From Diaporthe sp. PMI_573 (taxonomy: Eukaryota; Ascomycota; Sordariomycetes; Diaporthales; Diaporthaceae), in assembly GCA_021399435.1 (NCBI GenBank), contig JAJTUP010000002.1:1-64000 (forward strand): a stretch of DNA of 64,000 nt. The letters run 5' to 3'. A model generated the notes under the pieces. That model saw only the letters and a list, made by a program, of their open reading frames with translations. It did not search any database and was not told the origin of the DNA. The stretch's first letter is position 1. Every line of letters begins with the position of its first letter. The position numbers were made by a program, and so were the translations under genes. Below are positions 1 to 11,400 of this stretch, one piece after another.

Positions 1-625
1 GTACCACTTTGAGATAACGAGAATGGCACCGGGAAGGAAACCAGCCCTGAGAAATGTTAGTGTCTCGGAATTTGTGGGCCAACGAGGTGTAGCCTACTCA
101 AAGAGACCGAGAAAAAACCGTATTGCAATCAGCCCTCCATAGTTCTGTACAACTCCGTGAAGAGTCATGACCACTCCCCAGCAGAGGACAATGGAGCCGA
201 TGTATAGAGACGGTCTCTTGAATAGATGAAGAACCATGTTGCTTGGAACTTCAGCCAGCACAAATGGAATGAAAAAAATTGACAGTGCCACATTGTATTG
301 ATCGCCGTTCATCCCCAGACTGTCCAGTAGCCCTTCAATCTTGGCATTTCCGATGTTGGTCTTGTCGAGGTAGGCCATCAGGTATAGTAAAACTAGCATG
401 GGTATAAGTCTTAACTGCGTCGTCCCTTATGTCAGGCTCGCATCTATGTTGCATTGCAGAGTATGGGAGACTTACATCAACCTTCCGAATCGTCCTTCGC
501 TGTCGTTCCTCAGAGAAACCTGCTAGAAAAGCCGCATCATCTGGGTCCATCCCACTGGACTGATGCTCCTTGTGAGATGCAGTCTCTTTCTCAGTCATCG
601 GCTGTTCCATGTCAAAGTGTTGCAT
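1..625 (-). CDS. Dal5-type MFS permease, N-terminal part (runs off the window)
   Basis: This is the N-terminal part of a major facilitator of the allantoate permease (Dal5, anion:cation symporter) family, a plasma-membrane importer of organic acids, vitamins or ureido compounds. Three exons are visible on the minus strand: 625-476, 414-98 and 46-1. The phases agree (GAT|GTAAGT to CAG|TTA, then GA|GTAGGC to CAG|GGC). The joined frame reads a hydrophilic N-terminus, then a first membrane segment ending in the hallmark YLDKTNIGNAKIEG, then IRFFLGLFEAGFLPGAI, both diagnostic of this family. The first in-frame ATG at 625 was chosen; ATGs at 610 or 592 are alternatives. The 3' end lies outside the window. 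The neighbouring aldolase-family gene and regulator suggest uptake of a small carbon source. The substrate cannot be told from sequence. Confidence 0.85.
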
Positions 626-1275
626 GGACAAAGGGTGCCCTGCTATGAGAATAACGCGGTAGAGTGACAAGTGCTGAACAGTTGACCACCCGGAAGCTGG
701 AAGCGCTGGACCTTCCACTAATTGGCTGCCGGGAAGTGCAAACTATATAGATCGTCCTTGGCCATAAAAGATCCACTTCCCCAGATTTTGAGGCCATTTC
801 GAACAGGCGAACTGAACCCGGAGTTTCGGGGGAAAAGTCTGGAGAAGTGGGCCCCTAGCGGGAAGGGTGGCTTGGTCACCCCCTCAGGAATCCGGGAGTC
901 CGGGAATCCGGGATACTTGCCGGCAGCAGCGCCATCCGGAAACCCGGATTCCTCCTCTGGTCCTCTCCTGGCACCCACTTCTCGCGACGGTCACATACGA
1001 GACTCCCAGCACATGAATAGGAAATGAAAGATTGCGGGGTAGGCTTGAAGACAACTCGGACTTATTCGCGCTTTCGTGAACGCGACGTCTCTCCCAATAC
1101 CCGAGTGATCATATCATCCAAGGAGCGGCCAAGTAGCTGGGCCAAAGATATAAGTTCGCAATCGTACCTCGTCAATGAATAAGGAAATTTTCTCGCTAAT
1201 TTGATTCAATCCAATACTCAAGAGCTTTTGTGTTAAACAATCATCGTCACATCCTCATATCTCACTCCAAGCACT
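626..1275. promoter_or_regulatory. Divergent intergenic region with CGG-rich repeats
   Basis: This region separates the divergent permease and DapA-like genes and shows no credible coding sequence. The 10-mer GGAATCCGGG occurs at 887-896 and 903-912 as a 16-bp direct repeat, and its exact inverse CCCGGATTCC sits at 943-952. Another CCGGGA lies between the two direct copies. Clustered CGG/CCG triplets are what Zn2Cys6 regulators bind, and such a regulator gene lies nearby at 2,726. A regulatory role is inferred. Confidence 0.5.
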
Positions 1276-2226
1276 ATGGGCTCATACACAGGCAATTCAT
1301 TCGGCTTGGACCTCCGGGGCCTCACCCCTGCCCCAATCACACCGTTTACCAGGGATGGCAAGGTTGACTTCGACGCAATACAGCGCCTTGGCTCATGGCT
1401 GGGCAGCATCGACGGTGTGAAGGGTCTTGTGGTGCTTGGCCATGCTGGAGAAGGCACATTCCTAACCCAGGATGAACAAGTCGCCGTCATCAAAGCCTTT
1501 GTCAAATCCGTCAACAACAGCATCCCCATCATCGCGGGAATCACTGGAGAAGGCACAGAGGTTGCCGCCATCGAAGCCAAGCGCGCCCGTGATGCTGGTG
1601 CATCAGCAGGTCTTCTATACCCATCACACGGCTGGCTCCGCTTCGGGTATCAACCAGGGGCGCCACAAGATCGATACAAAGTCGTGTTCGAGGTCAGCGG
1701 CCTGCCATTGATCTTGTTCCAGTACCCGGACGTCACCAAAGCAACATACAACCTCCAGACCCTGCTCGACATCTCGGCACAGCCCGGCGTCTTTGCTATG
1801 AAGAACGGCGTGCGGAATATGCGCCGGTGGGACACAGAGATCCCAGTTATCCGCCGGGAGCGGCCCGACCTGCAGGTCCTCACGTGTCACGACGAGTATC
1901 TCCTTCACACAGCCTTCGACGTCGATGGAATGCTTGTCGGATATGGAAATATTGCCCCCGAGCCGCTCATTGAGCTCATCAAAGCCGGAAAATCTCAGGA
2001 TTACAAAAAGGCCCGGGCGATTCATGACCAGCTGCTGCCTGTAACTAAGGCTGTCTATCACCGTGGCTCTCATATGGAAGGCACCGTTGCTCTGAAGCAT
2101 GCCCTAGTAGCAAGGGGAATTCTTGACCACGCTACGGTACGATCGCCACTGCTGCCCTTGGAGAAGGGAGCAGAGGGCGAAATCCATCAAGCTATTGCTG
2201 CTGCTTCTCTGTCTCGTATTGCATGA
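1276..2226 (+). CDS. DapA-family lyase/aldolase (dihydrodipicolinate synthase-like)
   Basis: A single-exon 316-residue protein of the DapA/N-acetylneuraminate lyase superfamily. These are TIM-barrel class I aldolases that form a Schiff base with a 2-keto acid, usually pyruvate. Visible family features are the substrate-carboxylate loop GHAGEG near residue 59, GITGEGTEVAAIEAKRARDAGA near 95, a tyrosine in the FQYP stretch near 153 (equivalent of the catalytic Tyr), and the Schiff-base lysine in FAMKNGV near 177. Length is normal. Fungi do not make lysine through this route, so the real reaction is more likely cleavage of a 2-keto-3-deoxy sugar acid or a hydroxyproline- or aromatic-derived keto acid. 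The permease and regulator beside it fit a catabolic unit. The start is the first ATG, at 1276. Confidence 0.85.
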   Translation: MGSYTGNSFGLDLRGLTPAPITPFTRDGKVDFDAIQRLGSWLGSIDGVKGLVVLGHAGEGTFLTQDEQVAVIKAFVKSVNNSIPIIAGITGEGTEVAAIEAKRARDAGASAGLLYPSHGWLRFGYQPGAPQDRYKVVFEVSGLPLILFQYPDVTKATYNLQTLLDISAQPGVFAMKNGVRNMRRWDTEIPVIRRERPDLQVLTCHDEYLLHTAFDVDGMLVGYGNIAPEPLIELIKAGKSQDYKKARAIHDQLLPVTKAVYHRGSHMEGTVALKHALVARGILDHATVRSPLLPLEKGAEGEIHQAIAAASLSRIA

Positions 2227-2725
2227 GCCTGTTGGCTGAAGTTCAATTTGTGGGGTGCTATACAGGCATCGGACTGAAAATAGCGAAGTGGTATCAATTT
2301 GTACGCCGGTAATTGCCAGATAGCTTCCAATAGGCGTGGATATACGATCATATGAATGATATTGGTTTTCCTGTACACACACCCAAACGGAGAATAAATT
2401 GGCTAGACACCACCCACGCGTTCATAAATTCTAGCTACTCCTCAATGAGGCCCAAAATTATTGCACACTCAATTTACCAATTTTAATGTAGTACTTTAAT
2501 GTCAGCCCATATTATTTCTCCTCACTTTACCCCGCACCATTGGGGAAACCCGAATAGACAACCGGGCTGGCCGCATAAAGCCCCAACGAACGCATTCGTT
2601 CTGTTCCGATTTTCCGTGCTCTGCTTTTTCCGGATCCCCCAACGACTCAGGCCACGGCATCGACCAGAGAGGGTCGCTCAAAAAGGTCGCGCATTGAACA
2701 AGACTTCATTTCATATCGATCAAAG
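2227..2725. other. Intergenic region
   Basis: About 500 bp between the DapA-like gene and the Zn2Cys6 regulator. It serves as terminator of the former and promoter of the latter. It is AT-rich from 2,380 to 2,500. Only short unsupported ORFs and no clear repeat are seen. Confidence 0.5.
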
Positions 2726-5017
2726 ATGGATGGGGATCAACGTCTGCAGTCTAGGAACGGGAGCGTGCATCATACTTCCGGTAATCCGACAGCTGGCTCC
2801 CCTGCTGACGAGACATCCCGAAAACGGACCCACGCCTCACCCTCGGATAATATTGAGGATTCTCCGATAGGCGGTAGGAAAGCCCCAAAGGTCAGCAGGG
2901 CGTGTGATCGCTGCAAGACGAAGAAGTTGAGGTGCTCAGGCACAATCCCTTGCCGTACCTGCAGTGCGAGGAGAACAGCATGCTTGTATAGTGCAGCATA
3001 TCGGCGTGGACGACCACCGACGCCTCAGGCCACGCCGACAGCCCATGAGTCGGCTGGTAGTGCGCAAGATAGTGGTGTTTTCGAGAGTCCCGTGCCACGA
3101 CCGCCCGAGACTCATGGAAGGCATGTAGGCGATATCACAAGGCCTCAGAATTCGATTGCGAGCGAAGAAAATGCGACAGACGGCCGACAGCCTATGTCCC
3201 GAGGATCCCCAGAGCTAGGGGAGGCCGAGATGGAAGGGCAATACTTTGACTCTACCTCGAGCCTGAGTTTTCTTCACCGTGCCTGGAAGCGGCTGTTGTC
3301 GCAAGAGACGACGCCCCGCATTTTCAACGGTGTCGAGCAACACCAGAGCATGATCTCTGCGGGAGACAAACCCTTCATGCTGCAAGGAGGAGGTGCGAGC
3401 ACTCTGAGCCTTGACGAAAATTCAACCAGAGATCTTCTTCGGTTCTATTTCAACAATTGCGTGGTGACATATCGCTGCCTCCATCAAGGATACGTCACAA
3501 AATGGCTAGACACTGTCTTGGCGAACGCAAGGCACGACAAGCCTCTTTGGCTCGATATCGGACATGCCCGAGCGGCCATAGTCTTAACAACACTTGCTAT
3601 TGCAATGTTGAGGAGAACGAAGGTCGAGGTCTCTTATGCAGCCTATGCCGAGATTACCAACGTCGGCGAAGCTTGCAGCAGCGATACATACTTTTGCACG
3701 GCAGCTGATCTCACAACCGCCGAGACTGGACTCCCAACACTAGAATCTGCTCAAGCACGCCTGTTGCAAGTACTCTATTTACTTCAGACATCACGTATGA
3801 ACCAAGCTTGGTATGTCTTTGGGAGCATTCTGCCTATTATGTCTGCCCTTGGGTTACACAGGAGATCTCGCAGAAACCGGACCTTAGCGGGGAATGGAAC
3901 GAAACCCCGGTTTGATTATATCGTCTCGCAGTGCGGTAAACGGACCTTCTGGGTGGCATATACAATCGACAAATACCTTGCCGTTGTTCTGGGTCGTCCG
4001 CGCTTCTATCACGAGGATGATTGCAACCAAGAGTTCCCCGACAACGTGAACGACGAGGACATGACACCGCAAGGGAGAGCGGCCCACGAACCACAAGTGG
4101 ACTGCCATGTCGACTCCCTCATCTGCCACGTCAAACTCGCACAACTCATTGAACGCACGACAAAGGAGGTGTACTCCCTGAAACCAATATCCACGCACGA
4201 GCGACTGGAAGCCGCTCGCCGCTGTGGTGAGGCGCTCCACACGTGGCACGAGTCACTACCACCCCATCTTGGCGCGGTCCGGCCATTATCTCTCGCGCCC
4301 ATCTTTTGCCGTCAGGCCACAGCACTCAAACTTGCTTACTGTCATGCTATCATGCATGCTAACAGACCTTTCCTCCTGGGGGCCGATAGCGTACCGGCGG
4401 AAAGAGACGGGCTGACTCCGCTTGACGATAGCGTCGAGGAATGCCTGAGCGCGGCGCGCACAGCTCTCGAGACGGTCGATAGCATGTCGCAGGATAGCTC
4501 ACTCTTCTATGCGCTCTGGTGGACGCCATACGTGACGTTTTGTGCCCTCGCAGTCGTCTACGTCTGGGAAATTCAGAACAGGCAGAGTGACGCCGCAGCT
4601 GACCTGCTCAAACTTGCTGAGCGATGCCATAGCCACCTTGAACTGGCGACCGCGACTGATAGCCCAAGTCGGAGGTATGGCATAATCCTCAAGGAGCTCC
4701 AGCAAGAAGCCAAGTATCAATCTGCACTGTCACAGAGCGAACAAACAGGTCAACCCGAGGGGAACTCGAGCGCAGCCAATTTGCCGGGCACCTCCGTTGC
4801 TCATCCGATAGATGCGTCGCTTGCGGCGGCGGACGAGATAGAAGTCGGTCAGTCTCCATTGGCGGATTCGTCTCTTGGAGGTATAGGAATTTCTGGACAA
4901 TCAAGGTTTCTGGAGGCTTGGCAGACTACAGACTGGTTAGATCTTGACTCGTCTGCTTTCGGTCCCTTTCCGGACTTTGAGGATTTATCTGTCTTTTGGA
5001 ACCCAGAGGACTCTTGA
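2726..5017 (+). CDS. Zn2Cys6 transcription factor with fungal-specific TF domain
   Basis: A single-exon regulator of 763 residues. Residues ~57-90 form the binuclear zinc cluster CX2CX6C...CX2CX6C: CDRCKTKKLRC, then CRTC, then C. It is followed by a basic RRGRPP linker of the kind that sets spacing between CGG half-sites. The middle part (~240-620) matches the fungal_trans domain, including LLQVLYLLQTSRMNQAWYVFGS, LGLHRRS and RTFWVAYTIDKYLAVVLGRPRFYHEDDCNQEFP. The C-terminus is acidic and Trp/Phe-rich (TTDWLDLDSSAFGPFPDFEDL), a likely activation region. By position it may control the adjacent aldolase and the two permeases rather than the polyketide cluster. The ATG at 2726 opens the frame after upstream stops. 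Confidence 0.9.
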   Translation: MDGDQRLQSRNGSVHHTSGNPTAGSPADETSRKRTHASPSDNIEDSPIGGRKAPKVSRACDRCKTKKLRCSGTIPCRTCSARRTACLYSAAYRRGRPPTPQATPTAHESAGSAQDSGVFESPVPRPPETHGRHVGDITRPQNSIASEENATDGRQPMSRGSPELGEAEMEGQYFDSTSSLSFLHRAWKRLLSQETTPRIFNGVEQHQSMISAGDKPFMLQGGGASTLSLDENSTRDLLRFYFNNCVVTYRCLHQGYVTKWLDTVLANARHDKPLWLDIGHARAAIVLTTLAIAMLRRTKVEVSYAAYAEITNVGEACSSDTYFCTAADLTTAETGLPTLESAQARLLQVLYLLQTSRMNQAWYVFGSILPIMSALGLHRRSRRNRTLAGNGTKPRFDYIVSQCGKRTFWVAYTIDKYLAVVLGRPRFYHEDDCNQEFPDNVNDEDMTPQGRAAHEPQVDCHVDSLICHVKLAQLIERTTKEVYSLKPISTHERLEAARRCGEALHTWHESLPPHLGAVRPLSLAPIFCRQATALKLAYCHAIMHANRPFLLGADSVPAERDGLTPLDDSVEECLSAARTALETVDSMSQDSSLFYALWWTPYVTFCALAVVYVWEIQNRQSDAAADLLKLAERCHSHLELATATDSPSRRYGIILKELQQEAKYQSALSQSEQTGQPEGNSSAANLPGTSVAHPIDASLAAADEIEVGQSPLADSSLGGIGISGQSRFLEAWQTTDWLDLDSSAFGPFPDFEDLSVFWNPEDS

Positions 5018-5154
5018 AAGAGCCAATGGAGAATCCTACAAGCGTTTGATTATTACTGTTGGAGAAGTGATAATACTCAAACTCATGATGTAGGACAGCA
5101 CTACTAGTATGGCATGTCGGATGACAAGTGCTTGAACTACAACTACCAGCCACT

Positions 5155-7135
5155 TTAGTGACTCAAGCCCTTCTCCCTCGCTTTCTTCACATCCTTCCAG
5201 TACCTTTCCGCTGTGGCCTCCCTCATTTTCCTCCCCCATCTGACCATGCCAAACAGGCTCGCGTTCCATACAAATCCAATCACCGCAACCGTAATATACG
5301 TGTTCTGGTATCCCGTAGCCTGAAGCCAGGGCGTGATAGCGTAGTTGATGGCGAAGCTGAGCGTGTTGCGGATCAGCACGCACGTGACGACCATACCGCC
5401 AGACAGCTCTCGGTACGACGAGATGGCGTAGTTCAGGGCGGCAGAGACGCAAAGCGCGTTGCTGTTTGCCAGTAGGAACTGGCTGAACACGAGCCCGAAC
5501 CAGTGTATGCGTTGGACGACGCCGACGCCGTAGAGGACCAGAGAGAAGGGCACAAGAATCATAGACGCCACAAAGAGGTACAGGGTGTGCTCCGGCTCCG
5601 AAATGCCGTTGTTACGCCGCGCGAGACGTACCGTCAGCATGCGGCCCACTTTGCCTGAGTAGTATCCGCTGCAAAGAGGGTATGAGTTCAATAGACCAGT
5701 CTGAGAGAAATATCGAGGGATTTTGTGATGAATCGAATGGATTGCTTACCCGGTTATGGTACCAATGACTCCTGCAGCATATGCACCGGACACTTTCGTT
5801 GTGTTCCACCCATACATGGTGGTGTATACTGTCCCAGCAGTTGCATTCTGAACGCCAGACCATACGAGGCTATTGGCCCCCCACATAAGACCTGCATACA
5901 CAACCGCTGGATATGTGAAGCCTTTGAAAGGAGCAATAGCGATGTCTAGAACACGGTTCTGTCGAGGTGTGTCCTTCAGGCTCAGCTTCTGCCAGTAGGT
6001 CTTCCTGGGCTTGATGACTTTGCCCTCTTCAATATCACTGCTTGGTAGTATTTGTGGACTCGGTCTTCCATCAACAGTCTTGTCAGCTGTCGCGCCGTCC
6101 CAGAGGCTGCTATTGTTGATTTTCTCTTGGGTAGACTTTGAAGCCGGCTCCTTGGCATCGATCACAGTGTGTTCCACGTGCTTGCGATCATAGTTAGTCT
6201 CCTCCATGAAAAGGAAGCAATACACAAGTGCGATTCCGTTGAAAATTGCACACCACCACTACGCACGGACAGGTCAGTTTTCACCTATCAGATACAGCCA
6301 AGGTCGGTGGTTACGCTTACCAGAGTCCACTCCCAGCCCATGCCGCTATTGATGAATCCGGATATCATCGGCGCAAGCTTCCCAGTCAGAGCGAGGGACC
6401 ATCCGTACCAGGCCATATACTTCGGTCGTTCGTGCGTGAACCACTGCCATTCCAAAGTCAGCGGTGACAAGGACTGAAGTCAGTGTTTTAGTGCGGTCTT
6501 ACAATATCCGTGATCGAGATCTCGCATAGTGACTCCACTGGCGAGCCAAACAAGCCAAGAAGAATACGGTTGATCTGGTAAGTCGAAGTCGTTGTGCATA
6601 GCGGCGCCGTGCCCATAATGATGATGTTCGCAACAAGGGAAAACAAATAAGCAGGACGCTTCCCGTATTGCAGAGCCAATGGCTGCCACAAGATGCAGCC
6701 CCATCCGTAGAATAGAAACTGTTACAGGGTGTCGGACTTCGTTAGCTCTCGGGGGGCGCGGGCTTTCAATAGGAATGCATCCATCGCGGTGCCCGCTAGA
6801 CTTACCATAATACCAGTGCCATTGTTTAGGTCGGTTAGTGTCAGACCGGTTGCCTTTCTTATTGGAGTCACGACAGAGTACACGGCGCTCGAGGGGATCG
6901 CCAACAGCATTGTGTATACGACGACGCAAGAGGTGGCGAGGAGCTTCCGACGGAACGACCAGTTGAGGGGGTCGTCCGGGTCATCACTTGGTCTTGGAAT
7001 AAGAACGATGTCGTTCACATCTTTGCCATCTGCGTGCTTCATTGCCATTGTCCCCTCCAGGTCGACTAGATGGACCGTACCCGGAGGCAAGGACTGTGCG
7101 GACGTAGACTCGCCGAGATCGTTATTTTGCGCCAT
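5155..7135 (-). CDS. MFS transporter, 12-TM (DHA1, Hol1-like)
   Basis: A five-exon minus-strand gene for a 12-segment major facilitator. Exon 1 (7135-6806) carries a hydrophilic N-terminus with the DDPDDPLNWS motif that precedes TM1 in fungal DHA1 carriers, followed by TM1 and part of TM2. Exon 2 begins at 6718 (FYGWGCILW) and includes the loop GKRPAYLFS. Later exons carry GKLAPMISGF, a long central loop, KGFTYPAVVYAGLMWG, and the last six segments, ending in a basic tail at 5155. Donor and acceptor sites are GT-AG with agreeing phases at the first junction; the remaining junctions were placed by eye. The set SxxELSGGMVVT...RNTLSFAINYAITPW is typical of the Hol1/Dtr1-like carriers that move cations or drugs. 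Substrate unknown. Confidence 0.85.
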
Positions 7136-8484
7136 TCTGTAGTATCGGAGACCTCGTCGATCTTCGGAGTGTGCATGCGAAGGGGAAAAGGATTAAGAAG
7201 AAGTATCTGCTGCACCATTTATCAGGCATTCGCTTCTCTGGTCTACCTATTTATTGTTATTCGGCTCCCATATGCTACTCTTGTCAGATCTCAGGTGAGC
7301 AATGACGATTGCCCCGCAGTGCACCAAATCCACACCCCTGACGATAGAGCAGAGATTCCTATCAAGATCACCCAGCCCATCGTGCCTATCTTGATAACCG
7401 GCATGCATGAAGACTTGGCATTGATCGGACCGGTTCATTGCCAGACTTGAATGTAAAAAGCATTGCGGGATAAGTTCTAGAGGAAAGGAAGGCGCTGAAT
7501 ATGGCAAGCATGACTACAATTGAAGTGATACATCGAGCAGCACTGTGAACACACCCGTGACGGGGAATGCCGCTGAAGTACGAATGCCCAAGGTAACGAT
7601 CACTCGCGAAACTTTGGAAAGTCATCCTCTACTCCTGTTTTCAACAGAACTGGTAGTTGAGCAGATGGGGAACCACTGCTTACCCCGCGACTGGACCGAT
7701 TACTGCTTCTGGCTCGATTGTTACGCTTATGATGTACGCCCTGGTGCCGTAGGCCAGTTCAATCTCCTTGTGACGGGAAATGTCATACGCGGATCGGGAA
7801 TACGGGCTGCCAGCGACTTCCCCAGGGTCATGACCTGGCTACTATAGTATCTGCCGCCCCCTTGTTTGCTCTTGAACGTCTATCTGGCCCGGTCTCCATT
7901 TTGTGGCCCGCCCTCCGATTTCTTACAGGATTACCGTTTTCAAGGCCGTCCACTGCCCTGTGACACCCGGCTTACTTACTGTATTCAATTCGGTCCATTA
8001 TGAAATCCATCGGTAGGCCCGCAAAGGTCGTAGGAATTGACCGAAGCGAAGATCGGCTGTCCGATTGGCCAGATCAGTCGCCCGAAAGCAACCTCCGATC
8101 CAGCGCTAATGCCTCGATGCCGTACATCCCCTGCAGCAGCTTGTTTCTGCATGACGACGATAACTTTGTTGGTCTACCTAAGAGTAAGTCGTACTCATCT
8201 GTATTGATCCGGCTCTTCGATAATGTTGTTTGCTTGAAATCATTTCCAATAGGCTGCTATTGACCATTCCATTGCCTTCATTCACGGTGTTATCGACCCG
8301 ACAAGGCTCAGACATTGTTGCTCGGATTTTGTCGCTGTCTCCGGAACAGTACCCTCCCGTCTTATGCCTGATGTTAGGCAACATGAAAAGTGGGCTCGAT
8401 CGATAGAGATATTCACATATGTACGACTGGCAGTGCAGATAACCCGTGAGATTCATTGGAATTCATGGTTCCGTTTGATTCGCC
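7136..8484. other. Intergenic region between divergent transporters
   Basis: About 1.35 kb separating an MFS gene and an ABC transporter gene that point away from each other. A 100-codon ORF at 7,545-7,847 has no recognisable motif, no hydrophobic or domain pattern and no supporting context, and is not called. No repeats were noticed. It presumably carries both promoters. Confidence 0.5.
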
Positions 8485-11400
8485 ATGAACAGATGCAACG
8501 GAGATGATCAATTTGGCCCTACTCTAGGCCATGGCATCGACTGTTATTACTTCGACTTCACATTGTATTTCGAGGAATGCATCTTCAGCTTGGTACCAGC
8601 GATCCTAGGGATCACTCTTGCATTGCTTCGCATTTACTCTGTTCTGGGTAGACTCAGGAAGATTGAGTGGCCAGTTGGAAAGGCACTGAAGCAGGTTAGC
8701 CAGCCCTCCTCTGAATGCACTTGATCAAAACGTTCTGCTGACTGCAATTAGACTGCTTTTACGACACTTGCAATTTTCCAGATAGCTCTAATCATACTCT
8801 GGAGTCGTGGTTATGGAATCCAGACCCGGCTCACCATACCAACGAGTGCTCTCGCGTTGGCAAACACTCTGGTCCTTACTGTCCTGTCAAGCCTGGAACA
8901 CAATCGGGTTTTGCGACCCTGTTTGGCGATCCAGGCGTATCTATTCTTCACTTCTTTCGCGGACATTGCCCGAGTCCGGACTCAGTGGCTGCTTAATGGC
9001 AATGCCACCTTGGCGTCCTTGGTGACCGTAACTCTGGTCTTGAAGCTAGCGATCCTTGCGTTGGAGTCCGTCGACAAGTATCCCCATCGGCGAAACAGAG
9101 AACATGCCACATCGCCCCTGGAAAGATGCGGTCTCTTCGGCAGGTCTTTGCTCCTGTGGCTCATTCCGCTGCTTAGGCTCGGATACGTCAAGGATTTGGG
9201 CGTGGACGACCTATTCCCTCTTGACGGTGACATCAAAGGAGAACTCCTCACCAACCGGCTGGCTGAGAAGTGGAGTATAAGTATGACCGCCCGGGAGGAT
9301 GTGTACTGAGACTTGCTAACCAAATCACAGCCAACAAGTCAAGGAAGCATTGTCTGAGCCTTACAGTCCTTCGCACCTTTGCCCCTGAGATCTTCCTATC
9401 GTGGCTACCCCGAAGTGTTCACATCGGATTTGTCCTGGCGCAGCCCTTTCTTGTTAACACCACGTTGAGATATATCCAAAGTCACACCAGATACCCAGTC
9501 AGCTACGGCTATGGGCTTATCAGTGCCTATGGTATTGTGTATATCGGCATTGCTGTATGCGAATCCTACACTAATCACTTGAACTGGCTGACAAGACTGG
9601 CTGACTGACTGTGTGACCAGGTCGCCAACCAGATGTTCCAGTTCCTCATGTACCGCGCGATGGTGAAGATAAGGGGTGCATTGGTGGGGCTCATTTACCG
9701 CGACATGCTTGTCGTGCGCGCAGAACGTGGAAATTCATCATCGGCTTTGTCGCTCATGAGCGCAGACGTCGATCGCATCTGCATGTCAGCTCGCACGGTC
9801 ATCGATATGGTCCCCAACCTTGTCCAAGTCGGCCTGGCCATGTGGATCCTAAGCGAGCAACTCGGCGCCGTCGCCGTTGCCCCCATCATCGTTGCGATTC
9901 TATGCGCCGGAGCAGCTGTCTTCCTCGGCAGCCTAATACCTCAGCGCCAGCGCAAGTGGATGGCTTCAATCCAGAAACGAGTTGGGATTACTTCGGAAGC
10001 CTTAGGTTCCATGAAGGGTATCAAAATGTCAGGTCTGACTGACTCGATCTCAAAGCAAATACAAGGACTCCGGGACTTTGAACTATCCGAGTCTAAGAAG
10101 TTCAGACGACTCCAGATCTTCCTTGTCAGCATGAGTAAGCGATTGAGCAAACTGAACTCTGATAAATGCTGATATATCGTGTAGATATGGTCCCCATGCT
10201 GTCAATACAAGCCGTAACCTTTACGGTATATGCCATTGTTGCGGAGGTATCGAGTAGTGGTGCGCTCGGTATCAATCAGGCCTTCACTTCATTGACCCTT
10301 CTGGGGATCTTAATTATGCCAAGTATCTCATTTGTCCCTTGTATATCTAGGTCCCTCCACTAACTCTCAGTAGTTGCGCTCCTTGTGGCGTCTTTAACCA
10401 ACATCTTTCAGGCTTTATCTTGTTTAGACCGCATACAAGATTTCCTGCTGTTAGAAAAAAGGAAAGACTACAGAACTTCGGGAACCATCGCTACTGTCTC
10501 AAGCGAGGCAAAGGAGGAGCGATGCGTACTCAGGGTCAAGTGTGCTAGCTTCGGCTGGACTAAAAACGCGAAAGAAGCGGTACTTAGAGACATAGATGTC
10601 GACATTCCGGCTTCCACTCTCACCCTCGTGGTGGGCCCAATTGCGTCAGGGAAGTCGACTCTCCTGAAGAGTTTCCTGGGAGAGACATACCTGTACTCGG
10701 GCACGGTCTGTGTGTCAGACTTTGAAGAAGCTGCATACTGTGACCAAGACTCCTGGATTCTCAATGAGACGATTCGGAAAAATATCGTGGCCTTTTCGGA
10801 GTACACAGAAGGATTTTACAATACAGTCGTGAGAGCCTGTCAGCTGGAAGAGGACTTGAGTCACTTACCTCAGTGCGATCTCACCAATGTGGGAAGTCAG
10901 GGGATATCGCTGAGTGGTGGGCAGAAAGCGCGTGTCGTAAGTCTCAGTCCCGTGGTGATTGCCCAGATCGTTTCTCACACGGTAAATAGGCATTGGCCAG
11001 AGCAGTATACAGCCGCAAGAGAGTCGTCATAATGGATGATGTGATGAAGGGCCTCGACGCAGATACTTCAGCTAAATGCTTCGAAGCATTGCTGGGTAAA
11101 AACGGTATCCTGCGTAGAGACGGTATCACAGTTGTATTGGCGACACACAATGGTAACAAAAACCCAAATGATGTCGAATATGACTTGAGCTAACGCAAAT
11201 TCAGCCCAGTGGTTCCCGTTGGCAGATCACCTTGTGGTGCTAACAGAAGACGGCACTATAGCTAGCACCGGAACTTTCGAAGCACTGAAGGATTCGGACA
11301 AGTACGTCCGCAGTCTTGCGGCGTCATACAATAACAAGAACCAAGGTGCACAAGATTCCAACGAAAAAGCAGGCACTGATGTTGCTGAAGATGCGTCCGG

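Noticed and set aside
7545..7847. 100-codon open frame in the gap between two divergent transporter genes
   Set aside because: No motif, no signal or membrane pattern and no flanking evidence; the length is expected by chance.
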